The notes under the pieces: generated by a model
What the model was told of the DNA's origin: nothing
The model's input: the letters and a program-made list of their open reading frames with translations, nothing else
The model's database searches: none
NCBI RefSeq assembly: GCF_034006445.1
Contig: NZ_JAVESS010000003.1
Coordinates: 299,955 to 363,954, forward strand
Length of the DNA: 64,000 nucleotides
From: Desulfovibrio sp.
GTDB taxonomy: Bacteria > Desulfobacterota > Desulfovibrionia > Desulfovibrionales > Desulfovibrionaceae
Reading direction: 5' to 3'
Translations under genes and position numbers: made by a program
In this document: positions 16,980-26,568 of the stretch, piece after piece
Numbering within the stretch: the stretch's first letter is position 1
Layout: every line of letters starts with the position of its first letter

Positions 16980-17606
16980 ATGAGTGATACAGACAGCAAA
17001 GCAGAGGCCGGGGAGTTCACCACTGCCCGGTTGGAACGTCTCGCCGATTTTTTTAATGAGGTTGGCATGCTGCGGCACACGCCGCGCACCGGCTATGCCT
17101 TTCTTGGCTCCGGCAAGGAAAATGTGGCGGAGCACTCCTACCGGGTCAGCGTCATGGGTTATGTGCTGGCGCGCATGTGCGGCCTTGATCCGGCACGAGT
17201 CACCTTTCTTTGCCTGTTTCATGATCTGCATGAAGCGCGCACAGGCGATTTCAACTATGTGAATCACCGTTATGACCAGTGCCAGGCGCGCCGCGCCCTG
17301 GAAGACTGCGTGGATGGCACGGGCCTTGAAGCCGACGTGCTGCCCCTGTGGGACGAACTTGCCGCAGGCGTAAGCCCGGAAGCGGTTTTGGCCCACGACG
17401 CGGATCAGCTTGATCTTATCTGCAACCTCAAGGCAGAACTCGACAAGGGCAATGCCTTTGCCGCCCAATGGCTTGAAAGCGCGGTCAAGAGGCTGCGCAG
17501 CCCCGAAGCCCGGGAACTGGCGGAGGTTGTCTTGCGCACGGACCATAACCGCTGGTGGTATGGCCGTGTGGAAAAGGACTGGTGGGTGCGCCGCAATCAA
17601 GAATAA
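16980..17606 (+). CDS. HD-domain phosphohydrolase (YfbR/HDDC2-like 5'-deoxynucleotidase family)
   Basis: 208 residues. Metal-binding residues of the HD superfamily are visible: His in AEHSYR, His-Asp in LFHDLHEARTGD and the distal Asp in AHDADQLD. The pattern RTGYAF-(x)-N-AEHS matches the HD_3 family that dephosphorylates deoxynucleoside 5'-monophosphates. It begins 51 bases after the regulator gene and may be co-transcribed. No signal peptide, so cytosolic. Substrate assignment is by family only. Confidence 0.78.
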   Translation: MSDTDSKAEAGEFTTARLERLADFFNEVGMLRHTPRTGYAFLGSGKENVAEHSYRVSVMGYVLARMCGLDPARVTFLCLFHDLHEARTGDFNYVNHRYDQCQARRALEDCVDGTGLEADVLPLWDELAAGVSPEAVLAHDADQLDLICNLKAELDKGNAFAAQWLESAVKRLRSPEARELAEVVLRTDHNRWWYGRVEKDWWVRRNQE

Positions 17607-17735
17607 TAGTGATAGCTGTTGCTGCCATTACTGAAAAATCTTTACAAAAGATTTCAGACTAGGCTAGCCTTGCACGCCCAGAATTGTAGAAGCCCCCACT
17701 GTGGGGCCCTTGTGCCGGACCAAAAAGGGGGAGGC

Positions 17736-19190
17736 ATGCATTTTCTGGATGCTGAGGGAGGACGCAGGGGCGATGTTTGGCCCACTGCACTGGCCATGGA
17801 AAATTTTGCACCCGAATTTGACCTGAAAACCTCGGAAAGCTGCCAGGTTCGCCGTCTGTTGGCCCGTGTGGAGCAGTATGACCGCACCACATGGCTCATG
17901 CAGTATGAGTCGTTTCTGCAACAGGCTTTGTGCGTGGTGCGTTCTGACCGCACGGCCAGGCGCTTTGGCCTTCTGCATGCCGACATGCAGGGTTTTCAGG
18001 TGCTCAACCGCATTTACGGCGAACGGGCTGGCAACAGCATGCTGCGCGCCTTTGCCGCCTTTTTGCGGCGGCGCGAAGAATATGTGTGCGGCAGCCGCAT
18101 TTTTGCCGATCGCTTCGTCGTACTCTTCACCATCCCCGATGGTTACAGTTTGCAGGCCATAACCGACAAGTTCGTGGCCGAAGGCGAGCAGTTTCTTGCG
18201 GAAAAACGCAGGCTGCACCCGCGCAGCCACCTGGCTTTTGTGGGCGGCGTCTGCCCGGTCGAGGGCAGGCCAGAAAGCCTGCATTCCCTCGTAACCCGTG
18301 CGGATCAGGCGCGGCGTTCCCTCAAGCCCACCCTGCGCTCACGCGGCGGCGTGTTCACCGAGGCCATGGAGATCTGCCGCCTGCAACGGCAAAGCCTTTA
18401 CGAAGACGTGACCAAGGCTCTGGAGCACGGCGGCGTGTTCTTTCTGCTGCAGCCGCAGGTGGACATCGCCACTGGCGCCGTTGTGGGCGCGGAGGCCCTG
18501 GCCAGGATGCGCACGCCGGACGGCACGCTGATCATGCCCGGAAATTTTGTGCCGCTTCTGGAAGAGTCGGGCGACATAACGGGTCTGGATTTCACCATCT
18601 ATGGCCAGGTCTGCCAGTACCTGCAGGCACGCCAGCGCGCGGGCAAGGCATTGCTGCCCATGTCCGTGAATATTTCACGCGAGCACTTCAGAAACCCGGC
18701 CTTTGTGGACGATCTCCATGCGCTGGTGCAGTCCTATGGGCTTGAGCCCCGCTGGTTGGGCCTTGAAATCACAGAGAGCGTGTTTGTAAAGAATCTTGGA
18801 GAAATCAGCGAAAGCGTGCGCCAGCTCAAACAGTACGGCTATTCCATCTGGCTTGACGATTTCGGCGCGGGTTATTCCAGCCTGAACGTGCTCAAGGATG
18901 TGCCCTTTGACGTCATAAAGATAGACAGGGGCCTCCTGGGGTCGGGAGCCATAGCGCCCACAAACAAGAGCATCATCACCAGTGTTGTGCGCCTTGCCGA
19001 GGATCTGAACATGGGGGTGCTGTGCGAAGGCGTTGAAAATGCTTCGCAGCGCGAGTTTCTGTCACGGCTGGGCGCCATTCAGGCGCAGGGATTTCTCTAT
19101 GCCCGCCCCATGAGCCCGGAAAACTTCACGAACCTGCTTGAGGGCGGCAAAAAACTCCTTCCGGCAGGCGAAGAAGCTTCCGATGCATAG
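17736..19190 (+). CDS. c-di-GMP phosphodiesterase with degenerate GGDEF and intact EAL domain
   Basis: 484 residues, soluble. The N-terminal half (about 60-200) has a GGDEF-like fold (FGLLHADMQGFQVLNRIYG), but the active-site loop reads ADRFVV instead of GGDEF, so no cyclase activity is expected. The EAL domain (about 220-470) keeps GAEALAR, NISREHF, EITES, DDFGAGYSSLNVLK and IKIDR, the residues that bind metal and cut c-di-GMP to pGpG. GGGGGAGG lies directly before ATG 17736; the frame extends to a TTG at 17619 without support. It would lower c-di-GMP, opposing the diguanylate cyclase at 55.3 kb. Confidence 0.88.
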   Translation: MHFLDAEGGRRGDVWPTALAMENFAPEFDLKTSESCQVRRLLARVEQYDRTTWLMQYESFLQQALCVVRSDRTARRFGLLHADMQGFQVLNRIYGERAGNSMLRAFAAFLRRREEYVCGSRIFADRFVVLFTIPDGYSLQAITDKFVAEGEQFLAEKRRLHPRSHLAFVGGVCPVEGRPESLHSLVTRADQARRSLKPTLRSRGGVFTEAMEICRLQRQSLYEDVTKALEHGGVFFLLQPQVDIATGAVVGAEALARMRTPDGTLIMPGNFVPLLEESGDITGLDFTIYGQVCQYLQARQRAGKALLPMSVNISREHFRNPAFVDDLHALVQSYGLEPRWLGLEITESVFVKNLGEISESVRQLKQYGYSIWLDDFGAGYSSLNVLKDVPFDVIKIDRGLLGSGAIAPTNKSIITSVVRLAEDLNMGVLCEGVENASQREFLSRLGAIQAQGFLYARPMSPENFTNLLEGGKKLLPAGEEASDA

Positions 19191-19274
19191 GCCCTTGAGG
19201 CCGTTGGCGCGCGAGTAGCGCGCCTGTATGCCCTCCGCCGTACACTTGCCGCTCGTGTACCCGCACGCCGTCCA

Positions 19275-19440
19275 TACACGCGCCGCCTCCCTCCGCCGCC
19301 CTCCGCCGCCCTCCGCCGTACACCTGCCGTCCGCGCGGCCATGCGCCCATATGCCCGCCCGTACGCCCATATGCCCGCCCATATGCCCGTCCATATGCCC
19401 GCCCATATGCCCATCTGCTGCCCATCTGCCCGGCCGTACG
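19275..19440. repeat. Short tandem repeats (CTCCGCCGCC and CCCATATGCCCG types)
   Basis: First CTCCGCCGCCCTCCGCCGCC-type units, then about eight 10-12 bp units built on CCCATATGCCCGCC (19345-19425). It lies in the 463-bp gap between the EAL gene and the exported nitroreductase. No promoter or gene is recognised there. Confidence 0.85.
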
Positions 19441-19653
19441 CCCGTAAGCGGCGTGTCGAAACTTTTGCCACTGCCCCTTCACGATAATCCGCCACAAACA
19501 GCGCAGCGCGGCAGCCTTGTGTTTTTTATCCGTGCGTGGCCGCTTGAAACCTGTTGCGAACAGCAGCATACTTCGGACGTCTTCTGCCTGCCCATAAAGA
19601 ATTCCTGGCGCACTTTTTTGCGTCCACGGGCGGCAGTCATTCATGGAGGACGT

Positions 19654-20277
19654 ATGATCCGCAGTATTCGACTTGGTCTTGCTTTTTGTCTGTCAATGGC
19701 CTCTCTGGCCTTGCTTCCCCCGGCTTCCACCAGCGCAGTTGCGGCGGACGCCTCCGCCCGGCGCATGGAACTGCCCGCTCCGGATAAAACCGGCGGCGTG
19801 CCGCTTATGCAGGCTCTGGCCCAACGCCATTCAACCAAGAGCGGGTTCAACGGCGCGCCGCTTCCGGCGCAACAGTTGAGCGATCTGCTCTGGGCTGCCT
19901 GGGGCGTCAACCGCGAAGACGGACGCCGCACCGCGCCTTCAGCCATGAACAAGCAGGAAGTGCAGGTTTTTGCGGCCCTGGAAAATGGCGTATGGCGGTA
20001 TGAACCCGGGCACAGCCTGACCATGGTGCTGGAGGGCGACTGGCGCGCCAAACTTGGCGGCGGCTCGCTGGTCTTGCTGTATGCGGCTCCCACGGCAAGC
20101 AGATGGTCGGGCATGCATGTGGGCTCCATATATCAGAATGTGGGGCTGTTCTGCGCATCGGCGGGGCTGGGCGACTTTGTGCATGCCTCGAATTCCTCGG
20201 CGCTGGACGGCACGCTGCCGCTGCCCGAGGGCTGGGGCGTGCTTATAGTCCAGAGCGTTGGCTCCCTCAAAAAATAG
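19654..20277 (+). CDS. Exported SagB-type nitroreductase-fold protein
   Basis: 207 residues. An N-terminal signal peptide (IRLGLAFCLSMASLALLP, then AVAADA) indicates export. The rest fits the FMN-binding nitroreductase/SagB fold: MQALAQRHSTKSGFNG, LSDLLWAAWGVNREDGRRTAPSA and a C-terminal GVGDF-like block (GLGDFVHAS). Such exported relatives are found in anaerobes but have no assigned reaction. GGAGG precedes the chosen ATG; the frame is open further upstream only because of the repeat tract. Dehydrogenation of a periplasmic substrate is inferred from the fold. An FMN cofactor would have to enter by Tat or be inserted outside, and no twin-Arg motif is visible. Confidence 0.75.
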   Translation: MIRSIRLGLAFCLSMASLALLPPASTSAVAADASARRMELPAPDKTGGVPLMQALAQRHSTKSGFNGAPLPAQQLSDLLWAAWGVNREDGRRTAPSAMNKQEVQVFAALENGVWRYEPGHSLTMVLEGDWRAKLGGGSLVLLYAAPTASRWSGMHVGSIYQNVGLFCASAGLGDFVHASNSSALDGTLPLPEGWGVLIVQSVGSLKK

Positions 20278-20278
20278 T

Positions 20279-20322
20279 CCGCTCAGGCAGTCCGCTCAGG
20301 CAGTCCGTTCAGGCAGTCCGCC
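20279..20322. repeat. 13-bp tandem repeat (GCTCAGGCAGTCC, about 3 units)
   Basis: Three successive units directly behind the SagB-type gene stop, followed by looser TGCCCGTGTGTCC duplicates up to 20390. Confidence 0.8.
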
Positions 20323-20469
20323 TGGCCGGCGTACCCTGCCCGTGTGTCCTGCCCGTGTGTCTTGCGTATCCTGCCCGCCTGGCCCGCGTGCTCTAAAAGT
20401 ATCCATGTAAAGGCCGGGGCGCGTCCGTGACGGCGCATCCCAAAGCGGATAAACCGCCAGTTTGGCTTC

Positions 20470-20503
20470 AAAAAAAGAGGCAGCCGGAATTTCCGGCTGC
20501 CTC
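20470..20503 (-). terminator. Rho-independent terminator of argB
   Basis: GAGGCAGCCGGAA / TTCCGGCTGCCTC forms a 13-bp stem, and the minus strand continues with seven T. It lies 28 bases past the argB stop. Confidence 0.9.
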
Positions 20504-20530
20504 TCGGCATTTTTGTGGGGCCGCGCTGGT

Positions 20531-21313
20531 TCAGTTCACAACCACAGTGCCCAGCGGCGCGTCGTCCAGCAGATAGCGGCGCAGGCTCGACGGAGAACGG
20601 CCATCCAGAATAAGCGCACGCTGGCAGCCCGCGTCCAGGGCGTGCAGGCAGGATTCGACCTTGGGAATCATACCGCCGGTAATGACGCCTTCGGCCCGCA
20701 GCTTTTCTATCTCCGCACGGGTAAGGGAGGTAATGAGCCTGCCCTCGGCGTCCAGCACGCCCGGCACGTCGGAGATGAGTATAAAGTAGTCCGCCGCCAA
20801 AGCTCCGGCCAGCGCGCCTGCGGCCGTGTCGGCGTTGATGTTCAGAGCCTGGCCGTCGGGGCCGTTGGCCACCGGAGCCACAACGGGCACAAAATCCCCT
20901 TGGAGCAGGCAAAGGATCAGGGCCGGGTCCACGGCCTCCACCTCGCCCACAAGGCCCAGAGCGGGATTTTTTACAACAGCGCGCAGCAAATTGCCGTCCC
21001 TGCCGGATATGCCCGCAGCCCGCGCGCCGTGGGCCGCAAAGGAGGCCACCACGGCCTTGTTCACCTGGCCGCACAAAACCATTTCAACGGCTGCCATGGT
21101 GGCTTCGTCGGTGACCCGCAGGCCGTTTTCAAAGCGGCTCTCAATATTCAGGCGCGTCAGCAGCGCGGAAATTTGCGGCCCGCCGCCGTGCACCACCACA
21201 AAGCCCATGTCCTGGGCGGAAAGTTGGGCCAGATCTGTGGCAAAGGCCGTGCAAAGCTCGGGTTTGTCCATGGCGTGCCCGCCATACTTGATAACGACAG
21301 TGGCGTTGTTCAT
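20531..21313 (-). CDS. argB: Acetylglutamate kinase
   Basis: ArgB phosphorylates N-acetyl-L-glutamate with ATP, the second step of arginine synthesis in the cytosol. 260 residues, with the amino acid kinase fold. Phosphate-binding KYGGHAM and VVVHGGGPQI are near the N-terminus, the acetylglutamate site around GLRVTDEATM and NKAVV, then ALNINADTAAGALA and the C-terminal VITGGMIPKVE. It is shorter than many ArgB proteins because it lacks the N-terminal helix that makes hexameric ArgB arginine-sensitive, so feedback inhibition may be weak or absent (inference). GAGGAAG precedes the ATG. A strong terminator follows. No other arg gene is adjacent. Confidence 0.95.
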   Translation of the reverse strand: MNNATVVIKYGGHAMDKPELCTAFATDLAQLSAQDMGFVVVHGGGPQISALLTRLNIESRFENGLRVTDEATMAAVEMVLCGQVNKAVVASFAAHGARAAGISGRDGNLLRAVVKNPALGLVGEVEAVDPALILCLLQGDFVPVVAPVANGPDGQALNINADTAAGALAGALAADYFILISDVPGVLDAEGRLITSLTRAEIEKLRAEGVITGGMIPKVESCLHALDAGCQRALILDGRSPSSLRRYLLDDAPLGTVVVN

Positions 21314-21586
21314 GCGTCTTCCTCATTTACGGGCGGTCGGCCGCGCTGCATGGGCGCGGCAAAAGCCCAGTGACGTGGTATTTTTTATATCCTGATAGTT
21401 ATCTAAACTAGCACTCCGTCATGCGGCGTGCAAGCGGACAACATGTCGGTTCTGCGACAAAATCCTGATGATTCGGGTAGTAATTGCACAGAAATGCCAT
21501 GCCACAGGCACGGGTGGATGGTGCACTACGGCATTGTATTGCCGGGCCAAAAGCGCTAGCCTGCTCAGCAAGTTTATGGAGGCATC

Positions 21587-23620
21587 ATGGTGTTAGAGGC
21601 ACAAAAGAGTTTTGGTGAAGGACTCGCCTGGGGGCAGGAGGCCCTGGCGGCGGCCAGCGTTGGGCTGTGGGTTATCGAGCATGATACGGGCCGTGGCCTT
21701 ACGCGTCTGCTCACCAACGCCATCACCCGCCGTCTGCTGGGCGCGCCCGATGATATCACCCCGGAAGAGTGCGCGACATTCTGGCGCAGTCGCGTGGACA
21801 GCCGCGACATGGACTCCATATGGAAAAAGCTTGAAGATTTTAAAACCCATGACGACATGTGCGAGATGCGCTACGGCTATAACCATCCGCAGTGGGGCCC
21901 CATTCATGTGCGCTGCGGTGGCAGGCGCGTTTCGGGCGATGGCGAGCAGATTTTACGCATTGCCGGATTTCATCAGGACATAAGCGAACTGCACGCGGCC
22001 CATCAGGCCTTGCGTGAGAGCCTGTCGCGGCTTTCGCTGGCCTGTCGCCTGGGCTGGCTGGGCGTGTTTGAACTGGGCCGCCGCAAGGATAGCCTGGAAT
22101 TCACCTGCAACGAGGTTTTTTACGAACAGTTCGGCCTGCGCGAAGGGGCCAACGCCGAAGAGCGGCTTGCGGCCGTGGAAAAGTGCATCCTGCCGGAAGA
22201 CAGGCGGCGCTGGCGGAGTCTTTGCCGCTCCGAAGGCTGGACAGTGGGCTTTCAGGAGCATGTGGAACTGCGCGTCAATCATCCCTGGCGCGGCCTTTGC
22301 TGGTTTGCCGTGGCCTGCGAAGTGGTGGGCACGCCGGAAGAACCGCGCATCGCTGGCTATGTGAGCGACGTTACAAAGCACCGCCAGCACGAGCGCATGC
22401 TGCGCGAGGCCAAGGAAAGCGCGGAGGCCGCCAACGCGGCCAAAAGTATTTTTCTGGCCAATATGAGCCATGAAATCCGCACGCCCATGAATGGCATCAT
22501 GGGCATGGCCCATCTTGTGCTCAATACGGCCCTCAATCCGCAGCAGCGGGACTATGTGGGAAAAATTCATTCCACATGCGAATCGCTGTTGGACATCATC
22601 AATGATCTTCTGGATTTTTCAAAGATTGAGGCCAACCATATGGAGCTGGAAAATCTTCCTTTCCAGCCCGAGAGGGAGATTGAGGCCGTGCTGTCCCTGC
22701 TGCGCCCGCGCCTGCAGCACAAAAACTGCACGCTCGAAAGTCACATAGACCCGCGCATACCGCCGACTCTGGTGGGCGACGCCCTGCGGCTGCGCCAGGT
22801 ACTGCTGAACCTTGGCGGCAACGCCATCAAGTTTTCAGAGCGGGGCACGGTGCGCATAGACGTGCAGTTGTTGCGCCGCAAACAGCATGACATCACGCTG
22901 GTCTGTCTTGTGAGCGATGAGGGCATCGGCATGAGCAGGGATGAGCAGGCGCGTATATTCACGCCCTTTTCCCAGGCGGACTCATCCATAACCCGCCGCT
23001 TCGGCGGCACTGGTCTGGGCCTTGCCCTTTGCCGCCGTCTGACCGTACTCATGGGCGGGCGCATAACCGTGCAGAGCGAGCCCGGCAAGGGCAGCGTTTT
23101 CAAGGTGGAACTGCCCTTTGGCGTGGGTCGGGAAGACATGTTTGCCCCGACCAGCCTGGAAGACGACGCTGCCGAGGAATATGCCTGCCTGCGCGGCCTG
23201 CGGGTGCTCATGGCAGAAGACGGGGACATAAACCGCGAGATTATGGAAGTGCTGCTGAGCGGCATGGGCATTGAGTGCATGGCCGTGGGCAACGGCCAGG
23301 AAGCGCTCGATGGCTGGCGCAAGCAGGCCGACGACATTGATCTTGTCCTCATGGACGTGCAGATGCCCCTTATGGACGGCTACACGGCCACGCGCGAGAT
23401 CCGGGCCAGCGGTCTGCCCGGCGCTGTGGACGTGCCCATTGTGGCCATGACGGCCTATGCCATGCGCGGGGATGCGGAGCGCAGCCTTCAGGCGGGCATG
23501 AACGCCCATCTGACCAAGCCCATTGACGTGCGGGAACTGACCCTGACCCTCAAGCGCCTTGCCAGAAACTGTGATGAGCGGCGCGAAGCCGCCTACGAAG
23601 CGGGCAACCAGAATCTTTGA
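21587..23620 (+). CDS. Cytosolic hybrid sensor histidine kinase/response regulator
   Basis: 677 residues without a membrane helix. Two PAS-like regions (about 15-135 and 145-265, the second ending [16 protein letters not shown]) precede HisKA with the His in [18 protein letters not shown]. HATPase_c has NAIKFSE, DEGIGMS and [12 protein letters not shown]-terminal receiver has [13 protein letters not shown], the phospho-Asp in [15 protein letters not shown] and the Lys in LTKPID. No Hpt domain is present, so a separate phosphotransfer protein is needed. GGAGG precedes the ATG. It is a single gene; the signal sensed is unknown. Confidence 0.92.
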   Translation: MVLEAQKSFGEGLAWGQEALAAASVGLWVIEHDTGRGLTRLLTNAITRRLLGAPDDITPEECATFWRSRVDSRDMDSIWKKLEDFKTHDDMCEMRYGYNHPQWGPIHVRCGGRRVSGDGEQILRIAGFHQDISELHAAHQALRESLSRLSLACRLGWLGVFELGRRKDSLEFTCNEVFYEQFGLREGANAEERLAAVEKCILPEDRRRWRSLCRSEGWTVGFQEHVELRVNHPWRGLCWFAVACEVVGTPEEPRIAGYVSDVTKHRQHERMLREAKESAEAANAAKSIFLANMSHEIRTPMNGIMGMAHLVLNTALNPQQRDYVGKIHSTCESLLDIINDLLDFSKIEANHMELENLPFQPEREIEAVLSLLRPRLQHKNCTLESHIDPRIPPTLVGDALRLRQVLLNLGGNAIKFSERGTVRIDVQLLRRKQHDITLVCLVSDEGIGMSRDEQARIFTPFSQADSSITRRFGGTGLGLALCRRLTVLMGGRITVQSEPGKGSVFKVELPFGVGREDMFAPTSLEDDAAEEYACLRGLRVLMAEDGDINREIMEVLLSGMGIECMAVGNGQEALDGWRKQADDIDLVLMDVQMPLMDGYTATREIRASGLPGAVDVPIVAMTAYAMRGDAERSLQAGMNAHLTKPIDVRELTLTLKRLARNCDERREAAYEAGNQNL

Positions 23621-23881
23621 ACATTATGCCGGAGTCCTGACGCTCTTCGCGGGCGCTTGTCTTCAGAACCCGGTTGGCCCGAGATATCCGTTTTGCGACA
23701 ACATATCGGGCTTGGCGCAACTCACCGCTGGGAATGCGTATTTTCAGCGTTTACAGGACGTCCGCTTTGGCGTTTACCAGTGCAGGCAGCCTGCGCGTAT
23801 GCCTTTGCGGCGGGCGTCTGCTCACGCAGCCGCCAGAGCAGTTTTAACGTGAAATTGTTTCACCAAGATACGAGAACAGGC

Positions 23882-23899
23882 GGGCTGACAGCCCTTTTG
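23882..23899 (+). terminator. Small hairpin with T-run upstream of gltX
   Basis: GGGCT-GAC-AGCCC followed by TTTTG. It is either a weak terminator for the kinase gene or a leader element of gltX. The rest of 23621-23927 shows nothing recognisable. Confidence 0.35.
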
Positions 23900-23927
23900 T
23901 CTCACAAGCCCAGTCAAGGATAACAAC

Positions 23928-25319
23928 ATGACGCAAGTGGTTACACGATTCGCCCCCAGCCCCACAGGACATCTGCACATCGGCGGGGCGCGCACCGCCA
24001 TTTTCTGCTGGCTTCTGGCCCGGCATTTCAACGGCCGCTTTCATCTGCGCATTGAAGATACAGACCTTTTGCGCTCCAAGCAGGAGTATACCGATTCAAT
24101 CCTGGCTTCCATGCGCTGGCTGGGGCTGGATTGGGACGGCGAACTCGCCTATCAGACGCAGCGCACTGATCTGTACAACGCCTATGTGGACAAGCTGCTG
24201 GAAAACGGCCACGCCTACTGGTGCTCATGTACCCCTGAAGAGGTGGAGGCCATGCGTGAAGAGGCCCGGCAAAATGGCCTCAAGCCGCGCTATAACGGCC
24301 GCTGCCGCAGCCGCGATCTGGGGCCGGGCGAAGGGCGCTGCGTGCGCCTCAAGGCTCCGCTGACGGGCAAGGTGGTCTTTGACGATCTGGTCAAGGGCAA
24401 GATCGCCGTGGATGTGGGCGAACTGGACGACATGGTCATCCGCCGCGCCGACGGCATGCCCACCTACAACATGGCCGTGGTGGTGGACGATCACGACATG
24501 GGCATTACCCACGTCATCCGCGGTGACGACCACGTGTCCAACACGCCGCGCCAGATCCTCATCTATGAAGCCCTGGGCCTGCCCGTACCGCGTTTCGGCC
24601 ATGTGCCGATGATTCTCGGCCCTGATCGGCAAAAACTCTCCAAGCGCCACGGCGCGCGCGCCGTCATTGAATACCAGCAGGACGGCCTGCTGCCCCAGGC
24701 GCTCGTGAACTATCTGGTGCGCCTTGGCTGGTCACACGGCAATCAGGAGCTGTTCACGCCCGAAGAACTGGTGGAATACTTTGACGGCAGCAACCTCAAT
24801 CCTGCGGCCGCAGCCTTTGACCCCACCAAGCTGGAATGGTGCAACGCCCACTTCATGCGCGAAATGCCCCTGGCCGAACTGGCCACGCTGACGGCCCCCT
24901 TTGTGGAGCAGGCGGGCTTTGGCGTGCTGACGCAGGAAAGGCTGGAGCCACTGTGCGCCATGTTCCGCGAGCGCGCCAATACCCTCAAGGCCCTGGCCGA
25001 AAGCTTCCGGCCCTTGCTGGTGGCCGCCGCTGATCTGGAATACGTTGAAAAAGACGCCGCCAAGCACCTGACGGACGGCGGCAAGGCGCATTTGCGCGCT
25101 CTGGCCGCAATCTTCGCGGCTTGCGAGCCCTTTACTGCCGAAAATATCGAGGCCGCCCTCAACGCCTATGTGGCGGACAACGGCCTCAAGTTCAAGGAAG
25201 TGGCCCCGCCCCTGCGCACCGCCCTTATGGGTTTTATGGGCGGCTCGCACCTGAACGAGATCATGGCCTTTCTCGGCAAGGACGAAACCCTGGCACGGCT
25301 GGAGAAGGCTGCGCGGTAG
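23928..25319 (+). CDS. gltX: Glutamyl-tRNA synthetase
   Basis: Charges tRNA-Glu (and possibly tRNA-Gln for later transamidation) with glutamate, using ATP. 463 residues, normal bacterial length. The class I signature is PSPTGHLHIGGAR (HIGH-type, residues 10-22) and the second signature is KLSKRHG (KMSKS-type, about residue 238). A YWCSCTPEE segment with a later Cys is the zinc-like region. The C-terminal anticodon-binding helices are complete and end at LEKAAR. It begins 36 bases after a small hairpin and ends before a strong bidirectional terminator, so it is probably monocistronic. Confidence 0.97.
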   Translation: MTQVVTRFAPSPTGHLHIGGARTAIFCWLLARHFNGRFHLRIEDTDLLRSKQEYTDSILASMRWLGLDWDGELAYQTQRTDLYNAYVDKLLENGHAYWCSCTPEEVEAMREEARQNGLKPRYNGRCRSRDLGPGEGRCVRLKAPLTGKVVFDDLVKGKIAVDVGELDDMVIRRADGMPTYNMAVVVDDHDMGITHVIRGDDHVSNTPRQILIYEALGLPVPRFGHVPMILGPDRQKLSKRHGARAVIEYQQDGLLPQALVNYLVRLGWSHGNQELFTPEELVEYFDGSNLNPAAAAFDPTKLEWCNAHFMREMPLAELATLTAPFVEQAGFGVLTQERLEPLCAMFRERANTLKALAESFRPLLVAAADLEYVEKDAAKHLTDGGKAHLRALAAIFAACEPFTAENIEAALNAYVADNGLKFKEVAPPLRTALMGFMGGSHLNEIMAFLGKDETLARLEKAAR

Positions 25320-25353
25320 GTTGGATCACGCCTCTTTCGGTATTCTTTCGATG

Positions 25354-25398
25354 CCAATACAAAAGGGCCGCCCTCAGGGGCGGCCTTTTGCATTGGCG
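25354..25398. terminator. Bidirectional terminator between gltX and fliR
   Basis: CCAATACAAAAGGGCCGCCC / GGGCGGCC-TTTTG-CATTGG stem, with A and T runs on both sides, between converging genes. Confidence 0.88.
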
Positions 25399-25446
25399 CA
25401 AGCTGCTTCGTTAAAGTTCTCTTGCCGTATGCGGCATGGGCATATG

Positions 25447-25499
25447 CGCGCCCGCTGCCCGCTGCCCGCTGCCCGCTGCCCGCCGCCCGCTGCCCGCTT
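25447..25499. repeat. 7-bp tandem repeat (GCCCGCT, about 7 units)
   Basis: Consecutive GCCCGCT units with one CGCC variant, 26 bases past the fliR stop on the reverse strand. Confidence 0.9.
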
Positions 25500-25524
25500 G
25501 TCGGCGCGTCCGGCCGTGCAACTG

Positions 25525-26316
25525 CTACTGATACAAGGGACTCATGGATCGCAGCAGGTTGGTGAACAGGCCGTCCAGCCCCAGAATGAACGTCTCCACA
25601 TGGTCGGCCATGATGACCAGCAGCAGGCCCACAAAGAAAAAGCCCACGCCGATCTTGGCCGGAAAGCCGAATTCCATAATGTGTATCTGCGGCGAGGTGC
25701 GGGCCACGAGGCCCAGGGCCACTTCCACCATAAAAAGCGCCACCATCACCGGGGCCGCTATCTGCAGGGCCAGCACAAACATCTGCGCGGCAAGGTGCAA
25801 TATCTGCCACAGGATTTTGGAGCCGATGAAGAGCCCGCCCGGCGGGATCAGCTTGAAGGATTCGGCAAAGCCCTTGATCATGTAGAGGTGGCCGTCCAGC
25901 GCCAGAAAGGTCAGCAGCGACACCATCCAGAGAAAAAACGCCGTGATGCCCGTCTGATTGCCAGTGAGCGGATCGGCGAAGTTGATCATGGTAAAGCCCA
26001 TCTGAAAGCCCAGCAGTTCCCCACCGGCCTGAATGGCCATGAACAGAAAATTGACGGCCATGCCCAACACCAGGCCCATGACCGCTTCACCCAGAATCAT
26101 GATCACAATATCAAAAGGGTGAGCGGGCATCTGGTTTCCCGGCAGCGCCAGATGCGGCCATATGCCCAGCGTGAACACCAGGGTTATGGCTGCCTTGACC
26201 TGCATGGGAATATTGTTGGTGGAAAACACAGGCAGCATGAACATGACTATGCTTACGCGCATCATGGTCAGTATGAGGCTCAGCACCTCTGCCTGGTTAT
26301 AGTTGAACACGTCCAT
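25525..26316 (-). CDS. fliR: Flagellar export apparatus protein FliR
   Basis: 263-residue inner-membrane component of the flagellar type III export gate, acting with FliP, FliQ, FlhB and FlhA. About six hydrophobic segments are visible. The family pattern AGELLGFQMGFTMINFADP and the C-terminal LVIMADHVETFILGL region match FliR. I start at ATG 26316 (MDVFNYNQAEVLSL), typical for FliR; the frame extends 17 codons further. Neither start has a clear Shine-Dalgarno. It is separated from other flagellar genes: the upstream neighbour on the same strand is an MFS exporter 252 bases away, so it may be expressed on its own. Confidence 0.9.
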   Translation of the reverse strand: MDVFNYNQAEVLSLILTMMRVSIVMFMLPVFSTNNIPMQVKAAITLVFTLGIWPHLALPGNQMPAHPFDIVIMILGEAVMGLVLGMAVNFLFMAIQAGGELLGFQMGFTMINFADPLTGNQTGITAFFLWMVSLLTFLALDGHLYMIKGFAESFKLIPPGGLFIGSKILWQILHLAAQMFVLALQIAAPVMVALFMVEVALGLVARTSPQIHIMEFGFPAKIGVGFFFVGLLLVIMADHVETFILGLDGLFTNLLRSMSPLYQ

Positions 26317-26568
26317 GCGGAGGGATTTGCAAAATGGCTGCCAAAGAAAACAGCCTCTTGGGGCCATCGCGCGTCAGAAGGGTGACGCGCGGCGGCTTAG
26401 CGTAAAAAGGGCATGACGCCATGTATGCGTCGGACATGAAAGAGGGCATGAGCAGGCGTGAGCCGGACATAATCAGGGCACGAGCAGGCATGACTCCGGG
26501 CAGGGAGGCGCGTCAGGCCCGGAAATCACTCCGGGCACGTTTGCGGGGGCTGGAGGCTTCCGGCGGGA

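Noticed and set aside
15549..17600. 683-codon reverse open frame over the response regulator and HD gene
   Set aside because: It covers two well-supported genes on the other strand and shows no motif.
19275..25499. Short direct repeats considered as CRISPR arrays
   Set aside because: Units of 7-27 bp are contiguous without unique spacers, and no cas gene is present.
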